In this document: positions 1 through 6,842 of the stretch, in pieces
Position numbering within the stretch: the first letter of the stretch is position 1
How the letters are laid out: every line of letters starts with the position of its first letter
Assembly (NCBI RefSeq): GCF_000743575.1
Contig: NZ_JQGC01000001.1
Span: 310,001 to 374,000 of the forward strand
Source of the DNA: Devosia riboflavina
GTDB lineage: Bacteria; Pseudomonadota; Alphaproteobacteria; Rhizobiales; Devosiaceae
DNA: 64,000 nucleotides
Direction: 5' to 3'
The notes under the pieces: model-generated
Told to the model about the DNA's origin: nothing
Databases searched by the model: none
The model's input: the letters and a program-made list of their open reading frames with translations, nothing else
Program-made: the position numbers and the translations under genes

Positions 1-26
1 GCCGCGCTTCGACATTGACTCGCTCA

Positions 27-96
27 TTTATATATCGATCGCTATAAAAAGATTGACGGTGCTGGTTTCGCGTATTTATATAGCGACCATTATAAA
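27..96. promoter_or_regulatory. Two matching operators TTTATA-N10-TATAAA
   Basis: Positions 27-48 and 75-96 each hold TTTATA, ten bases, then TATAAA, with centres 48 bp apart. The second copy ends 17 bases before the dehydrogenase start codon. Identical half-sites at identical spacing suggest a pair of sites for one dimeric repressor, for example of the TetR or HxlR type, which may be encoded just left of the window. A good ribosome binding site AAGGAG lies at 102-107. Confidence 0.5.
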
Positions 97-113
97 TTCG
101 CAAGGAGCGAACA

Positions 114-887
114 ATGTCTGCCCGACTTTCAAACAAGGTGGCTCTTATCACCGGCAGTTCACGGGGGATCGGCCGTGCTGCCGCCCTGGCCTTCGCTCGG
201 GAAGGCGCCGCCTTGATCGGCGTCCACTATGGCAATAACGCCGCTGCTGCCGAAGCGACGATCGCTGAGATCGAAGCGCTTGGCTCCAAGGCCGTCGCCG
301 TCCATGGCGATCTGCGTACCGGCAAGGCGGCCGCCGACAGCATCTGGGAACAGTTCAGCCAAGCAGCCAAGGTTGAGATCGGTGAACCGGCCCTCGATAT
401 TCTCGTCAACAATGCCGGTATCGCCCCGGCGATCCCGCTCGCCGACACCAGCGAGGCCGCCTATGATGAGTTGATGGCCATCAACTTCAAGGCGCCGTTC
501 TTCCTGATTCAGGCCGTCGCGAGCCACATTCGCGACAATGGCCGCATTATCAACGTCTCAACCGGCTTTACCCGCATCGCCGCACCGACCCATCCACTTT
601 ATGCTGCCTCGAAGGGCGCGCTCGAGACGCTGACCCTGGCACTGGCGCCCGAATTCGGTCGTCGCGGCATTACCGTCAACACAGTCATGCCGGGCGTGAC
701 GGAAACGGACATGAACGCCGAATGGCTCTCAGGTAGCGAAGCGCGCGCCGGGGCCGAAGCGATGTCGGTCTTCTCGCGGGTCGGCAAGCCGGATGACGTC
801 GCTGACGTCATCGCGCTCGTCGCTTCCAACGAGGCCCGTTGGGCCACCGGCCAGGTGTTCGACGCCACCGGCGGCGCTCGTATCTAG
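114..887 (+). CDS. SDR family NAD(P)-dependent oxidoreductase
   Basis: A 257-residue classical short-chain dehydrogenase/reductase, the usual length for the family. The Rossmann cofactor motif is TGSSRGIG at residues 13-20, the NNAG motif is at 99-102, and the catalytic set is Ser149, Tyr163 and Lys167 (YAASK). The start follows AAGGAG by seven bases. It resembles 3-oxoacyl-ACP reductase-like SDRs, but the substrate cannot be read from sequence. It is monocistronic, ends in a hairpin, and lies behind a pair of operators, so it is probably repressed until an inducer appears. Confidence 0.85.
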   Translation: MSARLSNKVALITGSSRGIGRAAALAFAREGAALIGVHYGNNAAAAEATIAEIEALGSKAVAVHGDLRTGKAAADSIWEQFSQAAKVEIGEPALDILVNNAGIAPAIPLADTSEAAYDELMAINFKAPFFLIQAVASHIRDNGRIINVSTGFTRIAAPTHPLYAASKGALETLTLALAPEFGRRGITVNTVMPGVTETDMNAEWLSGSEARAGAEAMSVFSRVGKPDDVADVIALVASNEARWATGQVFDATGGARI

Positions 888-897
888 CGGATAGAGG

Positions 898-924
898 AAG
901 GGCGGATGTGTGAGTCCGCCCTTT
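898..924 (+). terminator. Hairpin after the SDR gene
   Basis: AAGGGCGGA (898-906) pairs perfectly with TCCGCCCTT (915-923) across an 8-base loop, starting 11 bases after the dehydrogenase stop. The following T run is short, so this is a terminator-like hairpin and not a textbook terminator. Confidence 0.5.
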
Positions 925-1080
925 CGCAGGGACTAAGTTGATTCGTCACATAGTGGCCAATCCCGAGATGACTCCGTATCGAGCCGCTTGCGGAACTTAG
1001 AAGCCTTCCGCAGAGCGCCCCCATTTCGGCTGTCTGTCCATCGGAAATGTTTGCCCAAGGCCGACAGGCTCCGGGAGGGC

Positions 1081-2115
1081 TTAGGCCGGTCCACGATTTT
1101 GTGCGATGCTCGTGGATGAACGTTCGATGAGCACGGCGTGAAGCTGAATAGTTTCGATTTGCGCCGGCGCGTCGAGATGACCTACCAACGCCTTCACCGC
1201 TTGGCGGCCCATATCCGCTGCGGGCATCTGCATCGTGGTCAGTGCCGGACGAATGAAGCCGCTGGTGATGTAGTCGTCAAAACCCATCACCGATACCTGG
1301 CTTGGAACCTTGATCCCCGCATCGGCGAGAGCGGCCAGTGCGCCCAGGGCGTGGCGGTCGGTCGAGGCGAGAATAGCAGTGGCCGACAACCCGGCTGCGC
1401 ACATCGCCGCGACACGTTGATAGGCATCCGCCTCACCAAACAGCCCATCGCAGATTTCTGCCTCGGCCTTTTCGTGGACGCCCTTGAGGAAAGCCATCAT
1501 GCCCTGGCCGCGCTGATGAAAGTCATGCCACGATGCCAGGCTGGTCAGGTAAACGAAGTGGCGATGGCCCAGTGACCAAAGATATTGCGTCGCCTCGAAC
1601 CCGGCCTTTTGGTTGTCAGTTAGTACAATGGGAAAGCCGAGGTTGGGCTGCTCTCCGATTAGAACGACAGGCACGCTCAAGGCTTCGGGACCACGCCCAG
1701 GGCGATGATCGTCGGCCCCGGCACAGACGATGAGGCCGTCTACCCGTCGGCTGACCAACTCGTCGATAATCTCCTCTCGCCGCGCTTCACTGCCATCCGT
1801 CAGCGCGAGGAGGGTGGTAAGGCCATGGCTGCGCGCTTCCCGGTCGATCGCCTCCACCATCGCGGCGTAGTAGGGATTGATGATCCCCGGCACGATGACC
1901 CCGATCGTATCCGTCTTCGACCGCACCAATCCGCGTGCCAGGGCGTTGGGGACGAAGTTCAGCTCCCGCGCCGCGTCGAGTACGCGCTGCCGCGTCTCGG
2001 CGGCAACAGGATAGTCCGCCTTGGCCATAACGCGTGACGCCGTCGCCACCGACACGCCGGCCGCCTTGGCAACCTCGCGAATGCCGGGCCCACCGGCAGA
2101 TTGCTTCTTCCTCAT
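1081..2115 (-). CDS. LacI family transcriptional regulator
   Basis: A 344-residue LacI/GalR repressor. The N-terminal helix-turn-helix reads IREVAKAAGVSVATASRVM, followed by the hinge region (NFVPNALARGLV) and a periplasmic-binding-protein-like effector domain. The start was placed at the ATG at 2115 because residues upstream of it do not belong to the family and the helix-turn-helix begins about ten residues later. It is divergent from the MFS transporter, and a near-perfect palindrome lies between them, so local control by a sugar-type inducer is likely. The effector is unknown. Confidence 0.9.
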   Translation of the reverse strand: MRKKQSAGGPGIREVAKAAGVSVATASRVMAKADYPVAAETRQRVLDAARELNFVPNALARGLVRSKTDTIGVIVPGIINPYYAAMVEAIDREARSHGLTTLLALTDGSEARREEIIDELVSRRVDGLIVCAGADDHRPGRGPEALSVPVVLIGEQPNLGFPIVLTDNQKAGFEATQYLWSLGHRHFVYLTSLASWHDFHQRGQGMMAFLKGVHEKAEAEICDGLFGEADAYQRVAAMCAAGLSATAILASTDRHALGALAALADAGIKVPSQVSVMGFDDYITSGFIRPALTTMQMPAADMGRQAVKALVGHLDAPAQIETIQLHAVLIERSSTSIAQNRGPA

Positions 2116-2155
2116 GACTGATATTGACGACACGAAAACAGCCCAATATGCAATA

Positions 2156-2171
2156 CAGTAAACGTTTTCTG
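2156..2171. promoter_or_regulatory. Putative LacI-family operator
   Basis: CAGTAAACGTTTTCTG is a 16-bp palindrome with a central CG and one mismatched pair, the form typical of LacI/GalR operators. It lies between the divergent LacI gene and the MFS gene, just before the MFS ribosome binding site GGAGGG (2173-2178). Confidence 0.6.
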
Positions 2172-2182
2172 TGGAGGGCAGA

Positions 2183-4378
2183 ATGGCGGACATGACAATG
2201 GGCCGAACGACACCGGCGCTTACCCAGGTTCTGGCTTCGCCGCTCTATCGGGGCTCGACCATTGCCCTGTTTCTTGCCGGTGTCGGCGCGTCGGCCGCCG
2301 CACCGCAGATCGTGCTGTTCCTGGTGCGCGAGTTGGGCGCGCCGCTGCCGCTGGCGGGGCTTTATTATCTGACCAGCCTTGCCGGTCCCCTCGTCGGATA
2401 CCTGATCGGCCGGCACTCGGACCGCACCGGCAATCGACTCAATCTCTTCCGACTCTGTGCGCTGGCTGGCTTCGTTGGTTGGGCGACTATGGCTCTCGCC
2501 ACCGAGGTCTGGGTGCCCTTCGTGGTGGGCGCCGTCATGCTGGCCTTTTCCAGCGCTACCTTTTCCCAACTCTTCGCCGCCATTCACGATGAGCAGAGCG
2601 CCAACCCGGCAGAAAAGAACGACAGCGTCGTCGCCATCATCCGCATGGCCAATACGGCCGGCTGGATCATCGGCCCGGTGATCGGCGCCTGGGTCGCGGC
2701 CACCTATGGCCTGCGCCCGATGATCTGGCTCACCGCGATCTGCTTTCTGACCCAGATCCTGGTGCTGGGCCGCCTCCGCGATCGGGGCCAGGTGCGTGTC
2801 GATGGCGCCGAACCGCGAGTCGCTGTCAGCGCCCCCACGCTCAGGGAAATGCTCCCGCTCCTCGCCTTTACCGGGCTTTTCGTCCTTGTTTACGCCGGGG
2901 AAGCCATCAAATACGGCTTCCTCCTGATCTACATGGAAGAGCAACTGGGCATCGATCCGGCCCTGCGCGGTGCGGTCATTGGCATTCAACCCCTGATCGA
3001 GCTGATCATCATGCCGTTCAGCGTCGTACTCGGCCGCCGCATCGGCATTCTCTGGCTTATGTGCATCGGCGCTGCGCTCGGTCTTGGCGCGAACCTGTGC
3101 TTTGCGCTCTGGGGCGATGTCGTGGGCATGTTCGTCGGCCAGATCTTGATGGGCGGCGTCTGGGGATTCTTCATGGTCCTTGGCATCATCATTGCCCAGC
3201 GGCTTCTGCCGAGTGCGGTCGCGACCGCCTCCGCTATCTTCATGTCCGCTTCGGCATTGAGCATGGCGCTAGGTGGCGTGGCCGGCGGGCTCGGCGTAGC
3301 CGCATTCGGCCTGCCAAATGTTTTCTTCATTCCCGCGCTCTGCTCACTGGCCGCGGTGATTGGCCTTGCAGCCATGGCCCCGTCTCTACGATTTCAGATG
3401 AGCAGGGTCACCGGGCTAGATTACGATCCAGACCGGTGCATGATCGCTGGCGCCTTCTTCCCCGCGCACTTCTTTGTCGACCCCCGCCCGCTTGAGTTTG
3501 GGGACCAGGGAGCGGCTCAGAAGAAAATGGTCCAGGCGCAGCCCGGCGTCCCGCTGCCAGCGGTTCCGCATGTAATCCCAAAACGTGTAGATCGTCGCGT
3601 CGGGATATTTTCGGCGGATCGCGTCCGTCCAGCCTTGCGCCAGCAATTGCTGGAACAGCGCGCGGCTCTCGGGCTGAACGAGCGCGTTGTCCTTGTAGGA
3701 TGTGGTCTCGTAGATGTCCCGTGGTTCGGGGACGATGTTGAAATCACCCGCCAGGACGACGGGCAAATCGCTCGACCAAAGCTCCTGGGCGTGGTCGATC
3801 AATCGTTGCGTCCAGGCGAGCTTATAGTCGAATTTCGGACCGGGTCTGGGATTGCCGTTCGGCGCATAGAGGCAGCCGATGATGACGCCGTTGCAGGCCG
3901 CCTCGATATAGCGGGCCTGATGGTCGTCGGGAGCACCGGGCAGGCTGTCGCGGGTCAATACTGGAGGATTGCCCCGGGTGAGGATCGCAACGCCGTTCCA
4001 GCCCGGCTCACCTTTCCAGACTGCGTGATACCCCGCATCGGCAAGGGCAGTCGCCGGAAATTGCCGGTCCGCGGCCTTGAACTCCTGCAGGCAAACAATG
4101 TCGGGTGCGGCGTCGGCAAGCCACGCCATCAGGTTGGGCAGGCGCCTGTTGATGCCGTTGATATTGAAGGTCGCAATCTTCACGGCGCGATGCGCTGTAC
4201 CCAGGTCGAAACATGCTCGGCCACGCTTTGGAGGTGGCCGGCAGTGGTGAAGCCTGAGATCGCCTTGCGCGGTTTCAGATCGTGGTCGCCATCTTCAAGC
4301 CAGAACAGCTCGATCTCATCGGAGAGGCCGAATTCTCCCACTTCGTATCGATCGCCAAACTCGTCGCGGGTGCCCTGA
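2183..4378 (+). CDS. MFS transporter (sugar-efflux type) with run-on C-terminus
   Basis: The first ~405 residues are a twelve-helix major facilitator resembling the SetA/SotA sugar-efflux group; the loop motif GRHSDRTGNR after the second helix is clear. The start is the ATG at 2183 behind GGAGGG. The last membrane helix ends near 3395, where a stop is expected, but the frame stays open for about 328 more codons to 4378. That tail is exactly antisense to exonuclease III and part of the next minus-strand gene and looks like no protein. A TGA at 3399 in a neighbouring frame would end the protein after the last helix if one base in 3390-3398 were removed. Either a recent frameshift or a sequence error is likely. 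Control by the adjacent LacI protein is inferred. Confidence 0.7.
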   Translation: MADMTMGRTTPALTQVLASPLYRGSTIALFLAGVGASAAAPQIVLFLVRELGAPLPLAGLYYLTSLAGPLVGYLIGRHSDRTGNRLNLFRLCALAGFVGWATMALATEVWVPFVVGAVMLAFSSATFSQLFAAIHDEQSANPAEKNDSVVAIIRMANTAGWIIGPVIGAWVAATYGLRPMIWLTAICFLTQILVLGRLRDRGQVRVDGAEPRVAVSAPTLREMLPLLAFTGLFVLVYAGEAIKYGFLLIYMEEQLGIDPALRGAVIGIQPLIELIIMPFSVVLGRRIGILWLMCIGAALGLGANLCFALWGDVVGMFVGQILMGGVWGFFMVLGIIIAQRLLPSAVATASAIFMSASALSMALGGVAGGLGVAAFGLPNVFFIPALCSLAAVIGLAAMAPSLRFQMSRVTGLDYDPDRCMIAGAFFPAHFFVDPRPLEFGDQGAAQKKMVQAQPGVPLPAVPHVIPKRVDRRVGIFSADRVRPALRQQLLEQRAALGLNERVVLVGCGLVDVPWFGDDVEITRQDDGQIARPKLLGVVDQSLRPGELIVEFRTGSGIAVRRIEAADDDAVAGRLDIAGLMVVGSTGQAVAGQYWRIAPGEDRNAVPARLTFPDCVIPRIGKGSRRKLPVRGLELLQANNVGCGVGKPRHQVGQAPVDAVDIEGRNLHGAMRCTQVETCSATLWRWPAVVKPEIALRGFRSWSPSSSQNSSISSERPNSPTSYRSPNSSRVP
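3416..4183 (-). CDS. xth: Exodeoxyribonuclease III
   Basis: A 255-residue exonuclease III / AP endonuclease of the EEP fold, full length for the family. Active-site residues are visible: Asn7 (FNINGI), Glu34 (CLQE), Tyr106 (YAPNGN), Asp147/Asn149 (GDFN), and Asp247-His248 (SDHAPV). It cuts DNA at abasic sites and removes blocked 3' ends. Its ATG overlaps the stop of the hydrolase gene by four bases (ATGA), so it is translationally coupled as the last gene of the ligD-ku operon. A role in cleaning ends for end joining is inferred from that position. Confidence 0.92.
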   Translation of the reverse strand: MKIATFNINGINRRLPNLMAWLADAAPDIVCLQEFKAADRQFPATALADAGYHAVWKGEPGWNGVAILTRGNPPVLTRDSLPGAPDDHQARYIEAACNGVIIGCLYAPNGNPRPGPKFDYKLAWTQRLIDHAQELWSSDLPVVLAGDFNIVPEPRDIYETTSYKDNALVQPESRALFQQLLAQGWTDAIRRKYPDATIYTFWDYMRNRWQRDAGLRLDHFLLSRSLVPKLKRAGVDKEVRGEEGASDHAPVWIVI

Positions 4379-4824
4379 CAGATCAGTGCAGGCGTCTTAA
4401 GGCCGATGAGATGGGCAGTGCGCAATTGTTGAGGCCGGCCGGGCGGATGAAACGGATAGCCGAGGCACAAGAGGCCCGCGATGCGGTTGGCGTCGAACAG
4501 CGCATCCGCCACCATGCTGGCAACGCGCCCGCCCATGGATTTGCCGCCTATGATCAGCGGGCCATTGGTTGGGCCAAGATCATCCACAGCGGCAAGGTAT
4601 TCCGGCATGACGGTTTCCGCCTTGGGCGGGGGCTTCTTCCCCGCCGACGTTCTGCGGCTCGCCATATAGCCGAACTCAAAGCGCGCCACGCGAAAACCCT
4701 CTGCGGCCAAGACCTTTGTGGTCGCATTCATCGAGGCGGAGTCCATCGGGGCGCCGGCGCCATGCGCGAGCAATAGAGTGACGCGGGCGTCCTCGGGCCC
4801 GTCGAACAGAAACTGCGTGGTCAT
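4180..4824 (-). CDS. Alpha/beta hydrolase (KANL3/Tex30-like)
   Basis: A 214-residue alpha/beta hydrolase. HGAGAPMDSASM at residues 21-32 is the oxyanion/loop signature of the KANL3/Tex30-like group, and GGKSMGG at 93-99 carries the nucleophile Ser96; an Asp and a final His (GDHD) follow near the C-terminus. The ATG at 4824 overlaps the TPR gene stop by four bases and gives a family-like N-terminus. The substrate is unknown. It is coupled on both sides within the repair operon, though a direct repair role is not evident. Confidence 0.8.
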   Translation of the reverse strand: MTTQFLFDGPEDARVTLLLAHGAGAPMDSASMNATTKVLAAEGFRVARFEFGYMASRRTSAGKKPPPKAETVMPEYLAAVDDLGPTNGPLIIGGKSMGGRVASMVADALFDANRIAGLLCLGYPFHPPGRPQQLRTAHLIGLKTPALICQGTRDEFGDRYEVGEFGLSDEIELFWLEDGDHDLKPRKAISGFTTAGHLQSVAEHVSTWVQRIAP

Positions 4825-5897
4825 CCAGCCTGGCTCCGGGTCGCCTGGGACACAAGGGTAATGCCGGCACGGGCCCGGCGGGCCCAATCCGAGCTTTCAT
4901 CGAGTTCAAGATAGCGACGCCAGCCGGCAACTGCCTCTTCGAGATTACCCATCTCATAGTCGAGGGCCGCCAGATTGTAGACGGCATCGGCATAAAGCGG
5001 ATCGATGGTGATGGCGCGTTGCAAATGCGCGCGCGCGGCCTCAAGGCGCCCAAGCTGACGCAGGACGTCAGCGCAGTTGAACCAGGATTCGACGAAAGCC
5101 GGATCGCGTTTGAGGCTTGCGGCATAGGCAAGCTGCGCGGCATCGAGGTCGCCCGCCTCGCGCAGACAATTGCCCTGATTGAAGGGGGCTGTCGCGTCGC
5201 TCGGGTCGACCGCGGCACAATGTCCGTAGAGTACCGCCGCCTCGGCGAAGAGGCCGGCCTGCTCGGCCGTCTCGGCATGGGTAAAATAGTCTTCAGCGGT
5301 ATCTGCCTGCTCGTCGAGCGCCAGCAGGCGCTGCCCATCGAGTTCGGCCAAGGAAAATGCGTCTTCCGCAACGATCCTGTCGCCGCTCGCCTGCAGCGTC
5401 AGCGCTGTCAGGGAGCCGACGGGCCCCACGCCGTGCAGGGATTTGGCGATGTCGTGCCAGGCGGCGCCGGACTTTTCCAGTCCGGCATATTTCTTGGCAA
5501 GGATCAGGTCGCGAAAGGAAAAGGGCTCGGTGTCGTGTTCGAAGGCGTCGAAGAGAACGAGCAGGTCGAGAGTTTTGGCGCCAAGGCCCGACTGATCGAG
5601 AAGCGATTGGCGCGGCATGCCCCCGGCGGCCGGCTTGGGGAGCAGACCCATCAGGCGCATCAGGCCATTTTCGCTGCGCACGCTGCCCACATCGGCGCGG
5701 GCCTGCTCGACACGGCTTTCGATCGCTGCAGCATCAAGACGGGAAAGCAACGAGCGGCAAAATATGGCCATGGTGGTGCCGCGCGGTAGTCCACGATGGA
5801 GGCGTCCGCCGCCTTGCGATATCCGCCGCGCCGCCGACCTCAGCGGGAAGGCCCTGAGCGCCCCGACGACGCCAATACTGGCCCCGCTGAACTCCAT
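4821..5897 (-). CDS. TPR protein of the NHEJ operon
   Basis: Up to 358 residues. The C-terminal half (about residues 190-340) consists of tetratricopeptide repeats. The preceding part (roughly residues 85-165, with FSFRDLILAKKYAGL) looks like a degenerate helix-turn-helix/MerR-like domain. I recall similar HTH-TPR proteins beside ku/ligD in rhizobia. The ATG at 5897 lies six bases after the ku stop; an internal ATG at 5771 (MAIFCRSLL) is the alternative because the first 42 residues are low in recognisable structure. TPRs usually scaffold protein complexes, so a Ku/LigD accessory role is plausible but inferred. Confidence 0.7.
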   Translation of the reverse strand: MEFSGASIGVVGALRAFPLRSAARRISQGGGRLHRGLPRGTTMAIFCRSLLSRLDAAAIESRVEQARADVGSVRSENGLMRLMGLLPKPAAGGMPRQSLLDQSGLGAKTLDLLVLFDAFEHDTEPFSFRDLILAKKYAGLEKSGAAWHDIAKSLHGVGPVGSLTALTLQASGDRIVAEDAFSLAELDGQRLLALDEQADTAEDYFTHAETAEQAGLFAEAAVLYGHCAAVDPSDATAPFNQGNCLREAGDLDAAQLAYAASLKRDPAFVESWFNCADVLRQLGRLEAARAHLQRAITIDPLYADAVYNLAALDYEMGNLEEAVAGWRRYLELDESSDWARRARAGITLVSQATRSQAG

Positions 5898-5903
5898 GCC
5901 GGA

Positions 5904-6809
5904 CTACGCCTTCTTTCGCGGAGCCGCCTTCGGCTTGGCCGTCTTGCTGGCATCGAGGGCTTCCTTGAGCGACACCTTGGTGGCACTTTCCTTGACCGGA
6001 GCGGCCGGTGCCTTGGCTCGGCTCTTGGCGGCAGGCTTGGCTTCGCCAAGGCTGGCCTTGAGCGCGTCCATCAGATTGATGACATTGCCGCGGTCCGGTG
6101 CGGAAGCCACGATCGGCTTGTGACCCTTGAGCTTTTCCTTGATCATCCCCATCAGGGCAATCTCGTAGCGATCCTCATAGGCCTTGGGATCGAAGGTCGT
6201 CACCTTCTGCTCGATCAGCTTTTCAGCAAGGTCGAGCATTTCCGCGTCCGGATTGCCGACGGGAATATTGTCGAAATATTCGGTCGTGCCGCGCACTTCG
6301 TTGGGATTGCGCAGGGTGGTGATGAACATGCCGTTTTCGCGCGCGCCGATGGTCACGATGCGCTCGCGGCTCGAGAGGACAAGCCTGGCAATGGCCACCT
6401 TGCCGCTACGCCGCATGGCCTCGCGCAAAACGACGAAGGTTTCCTCGGCCATGGCGCCATCGGGCGCCAGGTAATAGGGCGCATCCTGATAGAGGACGTC
6501 GATCTCGTCCTCATCGACGAAGGCTTCGATATTGAGCGTGTGGCTGGATTCGATACGCACGGCCTCAAGATCGGCGTCGTCGATGATCACATATTGCTTG
6601 GGCTCATATTCGTAGCCCTTCACCAGGTCCGCGCGCTCGACGAGCCCCAGCTCGGGATCGACCGGCTTCATGTTGATCCGGTTGTGCGTGTCCTTGTGGA
6701 GCTGGTTGAAGCTGATGCGCTCCGACGTGCTGGTCGCGGGATACATCTTGACCGCACATGACACCAGGCTCAGCCGCAGATGTCCCTTCCAACTGGCCCG
6801 TGGAGCCAT
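5904..6809 (-). CDS. ku: Non-homologous end joining protein Ku
   Basis: A 301-residue bacterial Ku. The N-terminus (MAPRASWKGHLRLSLVSCAVKMYPA) through about residue 255 is the Ku core beta-barrel that encircles DNA ends, and the C-terminal ~50 residues are Lys/Ala-rich and basic, like the DNA-binding tails of other bacterial Ku proteins. It recruits LigD to double-strand breaks. It lies 33 bases after ligD and 6 before the TPR gene on the same strand, so the three are almost certainly co-transcribed. Confidence 0.95.
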   Translation of the reverse strand: MAPRASWKGHLRLSLVSCAVKMYPATSTSERISFNQLHKDTHNRINMKPVDPELGLVERADLVKGYEYEPKQYVIIDDADLEAVRIESSHTLNIEAFVDEDEIDVLYQDAPYYLAPDGAMAEETFVVLREAMRRSGKVAIARLVLSSRERIVTIGARENGMFITTLRNPNEVRGTTEYFDNIPVGNPDAEMLDLAEKLIEQKVTTFDPKAYEDRYEIALMGMIKEKLKGHKPIVASAPDRGNVINLMDALKASLGEAKPAAKSRAKAPAAPVKESATKVSLKEALDASKTAKPKAAPRKKA

Positions 6810-6842
6810 GGTCGCCTCCTACTCAAACACAATCACCAATAA

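Noticed and set aside
1787..2989. Minus-strand open frame of 400 codons across the LacI and MFS genes
   Set aside because: It covers both divergent genes in wrong frames and resembles no protein.
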